Of a DNA stretch of 64,000 nucleotides, positions 8,736 through 18,045 are shown piece by piece (position 1 is the first letter of the stretch; every line of letters begins with the position of its first letter). The position numbers were made by a program, and so were the translations under genes. The notes under the pieces were generated by a model, which saw only the letters and a program-made list of their open reading frames with translations, made no database searches and was not told where the DNA came from. Source of the stretch: Terriglobia bacterium (lineage in GTDB: Bacteria > Acidobacteriota > Terriglobia > Terriglobales > Acidobacteriaceae); the NCBI GenBank assembly GCA_020072645.1, contig JAIQGK010000003.1:732215-796214 (forward strand), in the 5' to 3' direction.

Positions 8736-9853
8736 GCCAGAAGCTCAATATCGCTCTCTTTTCCCACTCCATGGTTTCTGACTGGAACCATGGCAACGCT
8801 CACTTTCTGCGCGGACTGATGCGTGAACTGGTGCGCTTGGGCCACACTGTCCGCTGTTATGAAGAGTTGAGCTCCTGGTCGCTCACCAACCTGATGAAGC
8901 AGGAGGGCGAGCGCGCTATTGAGGCCATAGATTCTTTCCGCCGCGCTTATCCTGAACTCGATATCCGTTTTTATAAGTCCGGTGACGACGATTTCTCCCG
9001 GTTTCTGGAAGATGAGTTGAAAGAGACCCACGTCGTCTTGTTGCACGAATGGAATGATCCTCGAGTGGTAAATCAGGTGCTCGCGTTGAAGAAAAAGCTT
9101 GGCTTTACCGCGCTGTTCCATGACAGCCATCACCGCGCTCACACTAGCGCCGGTGAAATTCTAAAGTTTCATTTGCACCTGGTGGATGGCGTGCTCGCGT
9201 TTGGCGAAGCCATCCGCCGTATTTATGTCGATGGCTTCGGCATTAACCGCGCATGGACTTTTCATGAAGCCGCTGACGTGGAGCAGTTCCATCCGCTCCA
9301 GCGCCGCAAAGAGATTGACGTGGTCTGGATCGGCAACTGGGGCGACGATGAGCGTTCCGCCGAACTGGATGAGTTCCTGATCCAGCCGGCGCTGGCCCTG
9401 CCGGAACTGCGCGTGGTGGCTCACGGCGTCCGTTATCCCGACTTTGCGCTGCAAAAGCTGGTCGGGGCCAACATTGAGTATCGCGGCTATTTGCCCAACT
9501 TGTTTTCTCCACAGGTTTATGCGGAAAGCGTGGTCACCTTGCATATTCCACGCCGTGAGTATGCAAATGGCCTGGCCGGTATTCCCACCATTCGCGTGTT
9601 CGAGGCCCTGGCCTGCGGTATTCCGCTGGTCTGTTCGCCCTGGATGGATCAGGAAAATCTCTTTCGTCCCGGCGAAGATTACCTGGTAGTGAATGACGGC
9701 GTTGAGATGACGGAGCAGCTGCGGCACCTTCGCCGCGATGGAAAGGCGCGTTATCAGCTTGCCGAAAATGGATTGCAGACCATTCGTGAGCGCCATACCT
9801 GCGCTCATCGCGCGCAACAACTGATGGAAATCTGCCAGGAGATCTCGCGATGA
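8732..9853 (+). CDS. CgeB-like glycosyltransferase (first of three in a row)
   Basis: A 373-residue GT-B glycosyltransferase. The N-terminal half has NIALFSHSMVSDWNHGNAHF followed by a helix. The C-terminal half carries IPTIRVFEALACGIPLVCSP and a GEDYLVVND segment, the pattern of CgeB/DUF3880-like transferases (glycosyl transferases family 1, C-terminal domain). It begins with an ATGA overlap to the preceding transferase and ends with another ATGA overlap to the next. It is related to the two genes that follow and together they look like a local amplification with divergence. The substrate is unknown. Confidence 0.85.
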   Translation: MSQKLNIALFSHSMVSDWNHGNAHFLRGLMRELVRLGHTVRCYEELSSWSLTNLMKQEGERAIEAIDSFRRAYPELDIRFYKSGDDDFSRFLEDELKETHVVLLHEWNDPRVVNQVLALKKKLGFTALFHDSHHRAHTSAGEILKFHLHLVDGVLAFGEAIRRIYVDGFGINRAWTFHEAADVEQFHPLQRRKEIDVVWIGNWGDDERSAELDEFLIQPALALPELRVVAHGVRYPDFALQKLVGANIEYRGYLPNLFSPQVYAESVVTLHIPRREYANGLAGIPTIRVFEALACGIPLVCSPWMDQENLFRPGEDYLVVNDGVEMTEQLRHLRRDGKARYQLAENGLQTIRERHTCAHRAQQLMEICQEISR

Positions 9854-10932
9854 AACTTTTCGTTTTTGGCTCCAGCATCACATCTTCTTACTGGAACGGC
9901 GCGGCGACTTATTATCGCGGCATTTATAAGCAGCTTCACGTGCTGGGACATCAGATTACATTCGCCGAGCCTGACGCTTATCGCCGCCTGCAAAACCGTG
10001 ATGCGGGCGATTTCAGCTACGTTGAAACCATAGTTTACAAAGATGCTGAAGAAATTCCCGCCCTGCTGAAGCAGGCCGCCGAATGCGATCTGGTGGTCAA
10101 GCACAGCGGGGTGGGCGTATTCGACGAACTGCTGGAAGAAAAAGTGTTGGAGTGCCGGTCCGATAAGACCCGGGTCGCGTTTTGGGACGTGGATGCTCCC
10201 GCGACTTTGTCGCGCGTGGAAACAAATCCTACTGACGCATTTCGTGCGCTCATTCCCGAATACGATTTTATTTTTACTTATGGCGGCGGTGCGCCGGTTG
10301 TGGATCACTACCGGCGTCTGGGCGCGGCCAATTGCCATCCCATTTACAACGCACTAGATCCGGAAACGCATCATCCTGTCCCGCCGGATCCAGCTTTGGC
10401 CTGCGATCTGTTATTTGTAGGCCATCGCTTGCCGGACCGCGAGCGCCGCGTAGAAGAGTTTTTCTTCCGCGCAGCCGAGCTTGCTCCAGAGTTCCATTTC
10501 GCATTGGGCGGGGAAGGATGGGGCGGCAAGCGGCTTCCTGCCAATGTCCGCTGGATAGGCCACGTGGGTACGGGCGATCACAACCGCGTGAACTGTTCCG
10601 CGCACATGGTGCTGAACATCAACCGCGACTCCATGGCGGGCGTGGGATTTTCTCCGCCCACGCGCGTCTTTGAAGCCGCCGGCGCAGGGGCGTGCCTGAT
10701 TACAGACCGTTGGGCGGGTATCGACCAGTTCTTTGCCCCGGAAAAAGAGATACTGGTAGCGGACTGCGCGGAAGGAATTGTTTCCTGCTTGCGGAACATC
10801 TCCGCAGCCAGAGCAAAAGAGATTGGCCAGAACATGCACGCGCGGGCGTTGCGCGACCATACGTATGCATTGCGAGCGAAAGAAGTGGATGCCATTCTTG
10901 AACCGGTGTCAGTGGGCCCTGTAACAGGTTGA
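9850..10932 (+). CDS. CgeB-like glycosyltransferase (second of three)
   Basis: A 360-residue protein starting MKLFVFGSSITSSYWNGAAT. The same opening (MKITIFGLSITSSWGNGHAT) is found in the gene at 11012, so these two are clear paralogs. The C-terminal donor domain contains TRVFEAAGAGACLITDRWAG and a PEKEILVAD segment, typical of CgeB-type transferases. The start overlaps the previous stop by four bases. It is followed by a 79-base gap that contains a word-like repeat (TGCTGACTGCTGATTGCTGA), which is the first break in the tight overlap chain of the operon. Confidence 0.85.
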   Translation: MKLFVFGSSITSSYWNGAATYYRGIYKQLHVLGHQITFAEPDAYRRLQNRDAGDFSYVETIVYKDAEEIPALLKQAAECDLVVKHSGVGVFDELLEEKVLECRSDKTRVAFWDVDAPATLSRVETNPTDAFRALIPEYDFIFTYGGGAPVVDHYRRLGAANCHPIYNALDPETHHPVPPDPALACDLLFVGHRLPDRERRVEEFFFRAAELAPEFHFALGGEGWGGKRLPANVRWIGHVGTGDHNRVNCSAHMVLNINRDSMAGVGFSPPTRVFEAAGAGACLITDRWAGIDQFFAPEKEILVADCAEGIVSCLRNISAARAKEIGQNMHARALRDHTYALRAKEVDAILEPVSVGPVTG

Positions 10933-11011
10933 CGTTATCCTTGCTCGGGTCGGGAAACGGCGCATTTCACCAGCGAGATAAAGCTAATTGCTGACTGCTG
11001 ATTGCTGATTT

Positions 11012-12118
11012 ATGAAAATCACTATTTTCGGTCTTTCGATCACTTCGTCCTGGGGCAACGGACACGCGACTACGTTTCGCGCCTTGTGCCAGGCGTTGCA
11101 TCGTCGCGGGCACCGCATTGTGTTTTTTGAGCACAATGTGGAGTGGTACCAGAACAACCGCGACCTGCCCAATCCCCCATATTGTGAAGTAAAGATTTTT
11201 GAAAGTTGGGAAGAGATTCTTCCGTCCGTCAGGACTGAGCTGCGCGATTCCGACATCGCGATGGTCGGCTCTTATTTTCCGGACGGTATTGCCGCCTTGG
11301 AAGAGGTACTGGCGTCGAATGTCCCGATAAAGGCTTTTTATGATATCGATACGCCAATCACGGTTCGCAGCCTCCGGGAAAATGGCCGCGCTGACTATCT
11401 GCTTAAGTCGCATCTTTCTGAATTGGACATTTATTTCAGCTTTACCGGTGGCCCGCTGCTTCAGTTGATTCAGGAAGACTTAGGATCGCCGTTTGCTGTG
11501 CCGCTCTATTGTTCGGTCGATCCGGACAAACATTGCGCGCTCTCTGTAGATCCCAGATTTGCCTGCGACATGAGCTATATGGGAACTTATGCGCCAGACC
11601 GCCAGCCAAAGATCGACGAATTGCTGTGCGCTCCCGCCCGGAAATTGCCGGATCAGAAATTTATTGTCGCCGGCCCGCAATATCCGTCGCATATCGACTG
11701 GCCTGAGAACGTGGAGCGCACCATGCATTTGAACCCGTGCTATCACGCGCAGCTTTACAGCTCGTCGCGGATCACGCTGAATGTTACCCGGCGAGAGATG
11801 GTGGTGGCCGGGTACTCGCCTTCCGTGCGATTGTTTGAGGCTGCTGCCTGCGGCGCGGCCATTGCTTCTGACAATTGGCCAGGGCTGGAAACTTTCTTCA
11901 CTCCGGGCCGGGAAATCCTTCTGGCCACCGGAGCGGATGATATGGTTCGCTACCTAAAGAATTATGATGACGCCGAACTTCGACGCATCGGCCGGGCCGC
12001 GCGCAACCGTGTCCTTGCCGGCCATACCAGTGATGTGCGAGCTCGGGAATTTGAGCAAGCTGTGGAAATCGCGAGCAGCTCAGCAAAACACCGCGACCCT
12101 TTGAACGCGATTAACTAA
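11012..12118 (+). CDS. CgeB-like glycosyltransferase (third of three)
   Basis: A 368-residue GT-B glycosyltransferase paralogous to the gene at 9850. It opens MKITIFGLSITSSWGNGHAT and its donor domain has SVRLFEAAACGAAIASDNWPG and PGREILLATGADD. The middle part carries FACDMSYMGTYAPDRQPKIDELL, equivalent to the FVGHRLPDRERRVEEF region of its paralog. The ribosome site is weak because the upstream spacer is filled by repeat sequence. It is followed by a 142-base gap, where a secondary promoter for the last two genes could lie. Confidence 0.85.
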   Translation: MKITIFGLSITSSWGNGHATTFRALCQALHRRGHRIVFFEHNVEWYQNNRDLPNPPYCEVKIFESWEEILPSVRTELRDSDIAMVGSYFPDGIAALEEVLASNVPIKAFYDIDTPITVRSLRENGRADYLLKSHLSELDIYFSFTGGPLLQLIQEDLGSPFAVPLYCSVDPDKHCALSVDPRFACDMSYMGTYAPDRQPKIDELLCAPARKLPDQKFIVAGPQYPSHIDWPENVERTMHLNPCYHAQLYSSSRITLNVTRREMVVAGYSPSVRLFEAAACGAAIASDNWPGLETFFTPGREILLATGADDMVRYLKNYDDAELRRIGRAARNRVLAGHTSDVRAREFEQAVEIASSSAKHRDPLNAIN

Positions 12119-12260
12119 AAAGTTCCAGCCAAATCTCCGCCCGAGCGGCGATTTAACGTCACAATGTGAAGTTCGCGACGAAAGTTGCGTGCTACATCTC
12201 TTTACTTGTGTCACCAGAGTTGGATTCCGCATCTTATTTGTATTGTTCAATTTAAACCCT

Positions 12261-13307
12261 ATGAGAGTAGCCCTTATTGCACCACCGTTCATTGCAGTGC
12301 CTCCGAAAAGATACGGTGGTACGGAGTTATTCATTGCGGAATTGGCCCACGGACTCCAGCGCCAGGGAGTCGAAGTGGTTGTGTATACCAACGGCGAATC
12401 CACGGTCGATGCGCCCATGCGCTGGCTTTATCCTGAAGGTGAGTGGCCGTTGAAGCATGAAGTGGAAGCCTCACTGAAAGGCTTGAACCATTTTGCCTGG
12501 GCCATTCAAGAGGCGACGGAGCACGCCGATCTGATCCATGTGAACAGTGCTCCTGGCTTGAGTTTTTCCCGATTTACTGACGTTCCCATGGTTTACACCG
12601 TGCATCATGCGCTCGACGAGTCGCTGGCGGAGTTCTATCAGTCGTATCCGGACGTTTCTTACGTCACCATCAGTGACTTTCAGCGGGAAAAGCTCAGCAT
12701 GCCGGACATGAGGACCATTCACCACGGAATTGATCCAGCGCTTTATTCCGTGCCCGACGAAAAAAGAGAGTACCTCAGTTTTTTAGGCAGAATTGCGCCG
12801 CCCAAAGGTACGCATCTGGCAATCGAAATCGCCAAGAAATCGGGTATTCCGCTCAAGATCGCCGGTGAAATCCAGCCCATTTATAAGCAGTATTGGGAAA
12901 CCCAGGTCAAGCCGCACGTGGACGGCAAGTTCATTGAGTATGTGGGCGAAGTGGGAATGGAAGAGAAGGTCGAACTGCTGGGCAAATCCCGCGCCATGCT
13001 TTTTCCCGTGCAGTGGGACGAGCCTTTTGGTCTTGTTATGATTGAAGCCATGGCCTGTGGAGCTCCTGTTCTGGCCATGCCCGGCGGATCTGTTGGAGAA
13101 GTGGTGAAGGAAGGTGTGAGCGGCAACGTGCGCAAGACCGCCGATGAGTTGGGGGAGTGCGCGCGCAATCTGGCCATGCCGGCGACTAAGGTTCGCAGCT
13201 ACATGGAAGAATTTTTTTCTGTAAAGCGGATGACCCAGGATTACATCAACCTGTATGCAGAAATTCTGCGTGATGGCGTGGCCGAGGCGGAGCAGATCGT
13301 GGCATGA
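12261..13307 (+). CDS. GT4-like glycosyltransferase
   Basis: A 348-residue GT4 glycosyltransferase. It starts MRVALIAPPFIAVPPKRYGG, the GT4 N-terminus in which the YGG loop follows strand 1, so ATG 12261 is clearly better than the longer reading from 12189. The donor domain has SFLGRIAPPKGTHLAIEIAK, then PVQWDEPFGLVMIEAMACGAP with the EPFGLxxxE motif. This arrangement resembles glycogen-synthase-like and trehalose-synthase-like transferases. Its stop overlaps the next gene (ATGA at 13304), which is a glycogen-debranching-type enzyme, so the pair may build and trim an alpha-glucan. Confidence 0.87.
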   Translation: MRVALIAPPFIAVPPKRYGGTELFIAELAHGLQRQGVEVVVYTNGESTVDAPMRWLYPEGEWPLKHEVEASLKGLNHFAWAIQEATEHADLIHVNSAPGLSFSRFTDVPMVYTVHHALDESLAEFYQSYPDVSYVTISDFQREKLSMPDMRTIHHGIDPALYSVPDEKREYLSFLGRIAPPKGTHLAIEIAKKSGIPLKIAGEIQPIYKQYWETQVKPHVDGKFIEYVGEVGMEEKVELLGKSRAMLFPVQWDEPFGLVMIEAMACGAPVLAMPGGSVGEVVKEGVSGNVRKTADELGECARNLAMPATKVRSYMEEFFSVKRMTQDYINLYAEILRDGVAEAEQIVA

Positions 13308-15520
13308 ACGCAAAACTCCTGATACCCCAAGCCGAGCTGGTGAAGATATCTCCGCCTTATCCAGAGCCACGGCTGGTGTACCAGAATGCGGAGCCGCGCA
13401 AGGTCAACAATCTTACTCTGATCGATGGCAAGACTTTTCTCTCCACGACTATTGCCGGGGACATCATGCCTCCGGGCGCTTCGGATGTTGGCTTCTTCCA
13501 TGATGACACCCGTTTTCTAAGCCGCCTGGAGCTTCGCGTCGATGGATACCGCACCGTGGTCCTTTCTTCCAGCACGGAACAGACTTTTGCTTCGCAGATT
13601 GAACTGACCACCGGCAAAAGCACGATGCGTGAGACGTATGAAATTCCTGAGAACACGGTCCACATCCGCCGCGAGCAGCTGCTTTCCTCTGAAACGCTGT
13701 TTGACAATTTTTCTTTTGAGAATTTCAACTTCCATGAGCTTGAACTGAATATTGAACTGGCTTATGAAGCCGATTTCATGGACGTATTCCAGGTCCGCGG
13801 CGTAGCGCGTGAAAAACTTGGCCAGTATTACCTTCCCATTGTGCGGCACGATTCCATTGTGTTTCATTATTGCGGCCGGGATGGCGTTGTCCGCGAAACC
13901 GTCATTCATCTTTCACCTGAGCCGGATGTGGTGGATGGGACCACGGCACGCTGGAAGCTTCGGCTGCCGCCCTTTAAGCGTTTCCAATTGCAAACCACCA
14001 TTGTGCCGCACGTGGAAGGCAAGCGCTCTCGCTCGGTTCATCCTGATTTTGGGCAGCAGTTGCGCTCGCGCCGTGAAGCCATTGCGGAGTGGGCGTCGCA
14101 TTCCACGAGCTTCAGCGCCGGCAATAGCATCTTCAGTGAGATGGTGGAAACCTGCAAAGCCGACTTTCATGCGTTGCAGATTCCTGAGGCCAAGGAGCGA
14201 GTAATCGCCGCCGGCATTCCGTGGTTCGCTACCATGTTTGGCCGCGATTCCATCATCGCGGCTTATCAATCGCTAATGCTGAACCCGCAGTTGGCGTCTG
14301 AAACACTCCGCGTTCTCGCTTCATTGCAGGGCAAGGAGAAGAACGATTGGCGCGACGAAGAGCCGGGCAAGATTCTGCACGAATATCGTGAAGGTGAAAT
14401 GACCCGCGCGGGCGAGATGCCCTTTGGCCCCTATTACGGATCGGTGGACGCAACGCCGCTGTGGCTCATCCTGCTGAGCGAAACTTTTAATTGGACTGCC
14501 GACGAGCATCTTGTGAAAGACCTGCTTCCAAATGCGTACCGCGCGTTGGAGTGGATTGACTCTTACGGTGATCTCGATGGCGACGGTTTTGTCGAATATC
14601 AGCGTCGCTCGTCCAAGGGACTGGCGAACCAGGGCTGGAAAGATTCGTGGGACGCCATCATGCACCACGATGGCGAGGTCGCTAAGAGTCCCATTGCGTT
14701 GTGTGAAGTGCAAGGCTACGTGTATGAGGCCAAGTACAGAATGGCCTCGCTCATGCGCTCTTTCGGTGACATCAAGACCGCGGACAGGTTGAAGAAGGAA
14801 TCCGCGGAGATGGCCAAGCGGTTTGAAAAAGCTTTCTGGATGCCCAAGCTCGGTTTTTATGCCATGGCCCTGGACCGCGACAAGCGACAGACGCAGGTTA
14901 TTTCATCGAACCCCGGCCACCTGCTTTTTACCCGCATGCTGGCGCAGGACCGCGCGAAGGCAGTTACGCAGCGCTTCATGCGCGATGATATGTTTTCCGG
15001 CTGGGGCTGGCGCACCATGTCACGCACTGAGCGCGTTTTTAATCCGCTCAGCTACCATCGCGGGTCAGTATGGCCGCATGATAATTCGCTCATCGCCCAT
15101 GGCATGGCGCTTTATGAATTTCGTGAGCCGGCCAACCAGCTCTTTACCGCGCTTTACCAGGCTGCGCTCAATTTCCGCGATTACCGCCTACCTGAGCTCT
15201 TCTGCGGCATTGAACGGCGCGAGCATGACGAACCCGTGCAGTATCCCGTGTCCTGTTCGCCGCAGGCGTGGGCGTCGGGCTCAGTTTTTCTTATCCTGAT
15301 GTCGGTGCTCGGCATCCGTCCCAGCGCCCAAAGAAGAGAGTTGAATATTGTGAATCCGGCGCTGCCGGAATTTCTGGAGCATTTGAGCATTCGCAATATG
15401 CGCGTTGGTGGCAGCCGCGTAGGACTCGACTTCACGCGCCGCGGGGAGCGGACTTTCTGTAACGTCGTGGACATTGAAGGCGACAAGCTGCTGGTGAACG
15501 TGGCGTTCAAGAAGCGGTAG
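13304..15520 (+). CDS. Glycogen-debranching-type amylo-alpha-1,6-glucosidase
   Basis: A 738-residue protein. The N-terminal domain (about 30-240) matches the glycogen debranching enzyme N-terminal beta-sandwich (GDE_N_bis type: FFHDDTRFLSRLELRVDG). The C-terminal (alpha/alpha)6 barrel (about 290-710) matches GDE_C/GH63-like glucosidases, with GIPWFATMFGRDSIIAAYQ, ANQGWKDSWDAI and SYHRGSVWPHDNSLIAHGM. The probable general acid is the Asp in the GRDS or DSWD region by family analogy. No signal peptide is present. It closes the operon and starts inside the preceding GT4 gene. It probably hydrolyses alpha-glucosidic linkages in the glycan made by the cluster or in trehalose/glycogen-type stores. 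Confidence 0.88.
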   Translation: MNAKLLIPQAELVKISPPYPEPRLVYQNAEPRKVNNLTLIDGKTFLSTTIAGDIMPPGASDVGFFHDDTRFLSRLELRVDGYRTVVLSSSTEQTFASQIELTTGKSTMRETYEIPENTVHIRREQLLSSETLFDNFSFENFNFHELELNIELAYEADFMDVFQVRGVAREKLGQYYLPIVRHDSIVFHYCGRDGVVRETVIHLSPEPDVVDGTTARWKLRLPPFKRFQLQTTIVPHVEGKRSRSVHPDFGQQLRSRREAIAEWASHSTSFSAGNSIFSEMVETCKADFHALQIPEAKERVIAAGIPWFATMFGRDSIIAAYQSLMLNPQLASETLRVLASLQGKEKNDWRDEEPGKILHEYREGEMTRAGEMPFGPYYGSVDATPLWLILLSETFNWTADEHLVKDLLPNAYRALEWIDSYGDLDGDGFVEYQRRSSKGLANQGWKDSWDAIMHHDGEVAKSPIALCEVQGYVYEAKYRMASLMRSFGDIKTADRLKKESAEMAKRFEKAFWMPKLGFYAMALDRDKRQTQVISSNPGHLLFTRMLAQDRAKAVTQRFMRDDMFSGWGWRTMSRTERVFNPLSYHRGSVWPHDNSLIAHGMALYEFREPANQLFTALYQAALNFRDYRLPELFCGIERREHDEPVQYPVSCSPQAWASGSVFLILMSVLGIRPSAQRRELNIVNPALPEFLEHLSIRNMRVGGSRVGLDFTRRGERTFCNVVDIEGDKLLVNVAFKKR

Positions 15521-15528
15521 ATTTTTAT

Positions 15529-15555
15529 CCCGAGCGGAGCGAGGGAACCCCTATA
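15529..15555. repeat. Short interspersed repeat, class A
   Basis: The phrase CCCGAGCGGAGCGAGGG followed by AACCCCTATAG lies nine bases after the debranching-enzyme stop. Near-copies occur at 21884-21914, 36286-36318, 36436-36463, 56327-56363 and 56466-56501, in both orientations and always in spacers. It is an imperfect hairpin with CCC/GGG and GC/GC pairing. Confidence 0.7.
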
Positions 15556-15654
15556 GGCAATCATTTTTTTTGCCAAGGGATTCACGAAGGATTTGCATGC
15601 TCCATCGTTACCATTTAGATTGTTTCAACGTAGAAATTGTTTGGAGGGAACTGA

Positions 15655-15879
15655 ATGGCAATCAATATCCTGATCAAAAAGACCGGCCCATACGTGGTCA
15701 GCGGAGACCTGAGTCAGTTGGAAATTGCTGACGCTGATGGCAAGAAAGTAGATATAAGCGGGAAACAGGCGATCGCGCTGTGCCGGTGTGGCGCATCCAC
15801 AAACAAACCGTTCTGTGATGGAACTCATTCCAAGATCGGCTTCCTGGCTGCTGAAGCCGCAGTGAAAAACGAGGGATAG
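15655..15879 (+). CDS. CDGSH iron-sulfur domain protein
   Basis: A 74-residue protein with one CDGSH motif: Cys43, Cys45, Cys54 and His58 (CRCGASTNKPFCDGTH), the three-Cys/one-His ligand set of a 2Fe-2S cluster. The N-terminal half is a short beta segment. There is no membrane anchor, so it is a soluble bacterial single-domain type. A strong ribosome site (GGAGGGA) precedes ATG 15655. It is monocistronic, between the glycan operon and an unknown membrane protein. Its role is probably electron transfer or redox sensing, but partners cannot be named from context. Confidence 0.9.
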   Translation: MAINILIKKTGPYVVSGDLSQLEIADADGKKVDISGKQAIALCRCGASTNKPFCDGTHSKIGFLAAEAAVKNEG

Positions 15880-16033
15880 AACTCACCATTTCTGCAGAGG
15901 TTTCTCGCCAGGGGAGCCAATCGGCTCCCCGTGTTGTTTCAAGCACTTACACGCTGCATAAATTAGCGTTACCAAAGCCCCTACACGTCCCGCATCTCGG
16001 GAAAACCAGCAAATCCCATTAAGCTTTGTCTCC

Positions 16034-16663
16034 ATGCTGATGGTTTCGGTCGCGCGCGTCCCGTTCACCACATTGCTGGAATACATTCCCGTGGCGGCCA
16101 CCATTGTTACCACTATCCTGAGCGTGGTGCTGGCGCGGGCCACGCTGCGCTATGCCAAGGCTGCCGATCGCGGACTGGAACTTTCACGCGAGCAGTTTGA
16201 ACGCGAATGGGCGCCGGAGCTACATGTCCGCTTGGAACGAGCTTCCACTGCCGATGCCAAGATCGTGATCACCAACCTAGCGCGCGCTGCCGTGTTGCTC
16301 CAGCTTGTGCAGCTTCGCACTATGACACATGCCATGCCGTTTGAGCGCCAGTACCTCAACGATCCACTGGTGGGCGGCAATACCTGGACGCAGCACATTG
16401 GTGAACGTATTCTGGGAATCACGGGCCACGACTTTGAGGGCACGATTGCGGCTTCCGTCAGCTTCTATTCCGCCGGGCGCCTTTACAAGAGCGACTGGTT
16501 CCGCTTTGATGTTGAGATTCAACGCGGCCGCTTTGAGAAGATTGAGCCGGTCACACTACCGGCGCGTCGCGTCCGCGTGCTGGCAACTCGCCAGGCAGAC
16601 AAGTTCCGCCGCCAGAACGTGAAAGATGTGGTGCATGAAGCGGCTACAACTAAAGAGTCATGA
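16034..16663 (+). CDS. Hypothetical single-pass membrane protein
   Basis: A 209-residue protein that I do not recognise. One hydrophobic segment near the N-terminus (about residues 10-30, LEYIPVAATIVTTILSVVLA) is followed by a soluble, mostly beta-like region with no obvious catalytic motif. The topology suggests an N-terminal anchor with the rest in the cytoplasm, since Arg/Lys residues follow the helix. An alternative ATG two codons downstream is possible. It is not closely linked to its neighbours and converges on the VWA gene. Confidence 0.65.
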   Translation: MLMVSVARVPFTTLLEYIPVAATIVTTILSVVLARATLRYAKAADRGLELSREQFEREWAPELHVRLERASTADAKIVITNLARAAVLLQLVQLRTMTHAMPFERQYLNDPLVGGNTWTQHIGERILGITGHDFEGTIAASVSFYSAGRLYKSDWFRFDVEIQRGRFEKIEPVTLPARRVRVLATRQADKFRRQNVKDVVHEAATTKES

Positions 16664-16696
16664 CCCGAGGATTTGGTTTCGATCTGACCGAATGTC

Positions 16697-17935
16697 CTAG
16701 TGGATTGTCTTCATCTTCCGTGACATGTAATCCATCAGCAGGTACTGCCCCAGATTTTGCGGCGTGGTGAAGTAGGCTTTGCCTTTGCACATGGCTGTGA
16801 CTTTCTGCACGAACTGGACCAGGCCGTAGTCGGAAGCCAGCATAAACGTATTGATCATGATGCCGGAGCGCTTGCAGCGTGAAACTTCTTCCAGCGTTTG
16901 GCTGACCACCAGCGGATCAAGCCCGAAAGCATTTTTGTAAATCCTGCCGTCTTCCAGCGTGAGAGCCGAGGGCTTGCCGTCAGTAATCATAACGATCTGC
17001 TTCATGTCTTTGCGCTGGCGTTGCAGGATGCGCTGGGCCAGCCGAAGACCTTCACGCGTGTTGGTGTAATACGGGCCAACTTTTACGCGAGCAAGTTGCG
17101 AGATCGGCATTTCTTCCGCCGAGTCATGAAACAGCACAAGCGAGAGCGAGTCGCCCGGATATTGCGTGCGGATCAGATGTGACAGTGCCATGGCGACTTT
17201 CTTCGCCGGAGTGAAGCGGTCTTCACCGTAGAGAATCATGCTGTGCGAGCAGTCGAGCATTACCACTGTGGCGCAGGAAGACTGATATTCGCACTGGTGG
17301 ACCTGAAGATCAGAGTATTCAATGTTCAGCGGCAGGTGCAGTCCTTCACGCTGGATGGCCGCCGAGAGCGTTTCGGTGATATCGAGATTCATGGTATCGC
17401 CGAACTCATATGGCTTGGACGCGCCGCTGGATTCGATGCCGGTGGCGAGATCGCGCGTGTCATGCCGGCCGAAGCTGGAGCGACCAAGCGAACCGAGCAG
17501 ATCTCGCAAGGTCTTGAAGCCGAGAAAGTCGAGGCTCTTGTCGGTGATCTCAAAACGCGCATTGGTCTGCGCTTCGCCGGTCTGCCCCGGCGTGGTCGAT
17601 TGGCGCGAGGGATCGTGCGGCTGGTCTACCGATATCAGCTCTTCCTGCTGCATGCGCTCGATCAGCCGCTCGATCAGTTCATCCATGGTGCCGTCGGCCT
17701 GCATCTGTTCCAGGCGTTCGCGCATCTCGTCGTCCAGAAAGTCGCCCATCTCCAGCGCCTGCTGGATCGCCTGGCGCAGCGCGTCGAGCGAGTGCTCATC
17801 CAACTGCTGGAAATACATGGAATCGCTCTGGAAGCCCGACTCAAGCATGTAATCCGACAGCGCGCTGAGCAGGTCTTCCATGCTCATTTCATCGGCCAGG
17901 TCGGCAATGTATTTGGAGTAGCGTGTGTATTTCAT
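16697..17935 (-). CDS. VWA domain protein, partner of MoxR ATPase
   Basis: A 412-residue protein. The C-terminal half (about 215-400) is a von Willebrand A domain with an intact MIDAS site: DCSHS (DxSxS) in [16 protein letters not shown], a later Thr, and Asp in MITDGKPSA. The N-terminal half is helical, acidic and Met/Glu/Gln-rich. The start is placed at ATG 17935 ([17 protein letters not shown]). The upstream extension to 18025 reads through a spacer repeat and should not be translated. It lies just downstream of a MoxR-type AAA+ gene on the same strand. Such pairs assemble metal centres or remodel protein complexes; the client is unknown. Confidence 0.87.
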   Translation of the reverse strand: MKYTRYSKYIADLADEMSMEDLLSALSDYMLESGFQSDSMYFQQLDEHSLDALRQAIQQALEMGDFLDDEMRERLEQMQADGTMDELIERLIERMQQEELISVDQPHDPSRQSTTPGQTGEAQTNARFEITDKSLDFLGFKTLRDLLGSLGRSSFGRHDTRDLATGIESSGASKPYEFGDTMNLDITETLSAAIQREGLHLPLNIEYSDLQVHQCEYQSSCATVVMLDCSHSMILYGEDRFTPAKKVAMALSHLIRTQYPGDSLSLVLFHDSAEEMPISQLARVKVGPYYTNTREGLRLAQRILQRQRKDMKQIVMITDGKPSALTLEDGRIYKNAFGLDPLVVSQTLEEVSRCKRSGIMINTFMLASDYGLVQFVQKVTAMCKGKAYFTTPQNLGQYLLMDYMSRKMKTIH

Positions 17936-17946
17936 TTGCGTTTTTG

Positions 17947-18041
17947 CGGTACTTGGTAATTGGTATTTAGTAATTGGCCAACACGAGTAGTCCCACGTTC
18001 TTTCTGACCAAATACCAATTACCAAATACTAAGTACCTGCC
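17947..18041. repeat. Word-like inverted repeat (TTGGTAATTGGTA class)
   Basis: The left arm at 17947-17978 (ACTTGGTAATTGGTATTTAG) pairs with the right arm at 18007-18041 (CAAATACCAATTACCAAATA), with about 28 bases between. It separates the MoxR and VWA genes. A related, less complete pair flanks 49725-49823. It could form a large hairpin in the transcript between the two genes and alter their ratio. Confidence 0.75.
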
Positions 18042-18045
18042 GAAT

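Noticed and set aside
17243..17959. A 238-codon open frame opposite the VWA gene
   Set aside because: Antisense to a gene with an intact MIDAS motif; no ribosome site and no recognisable domains.
17936..18025. Upstream extension of the VWA gene to 18025
   Set aside because: It reads through the TTGGTAATTGGTA inverted repeat; the conserved protein begins at MKYTRYSKY.
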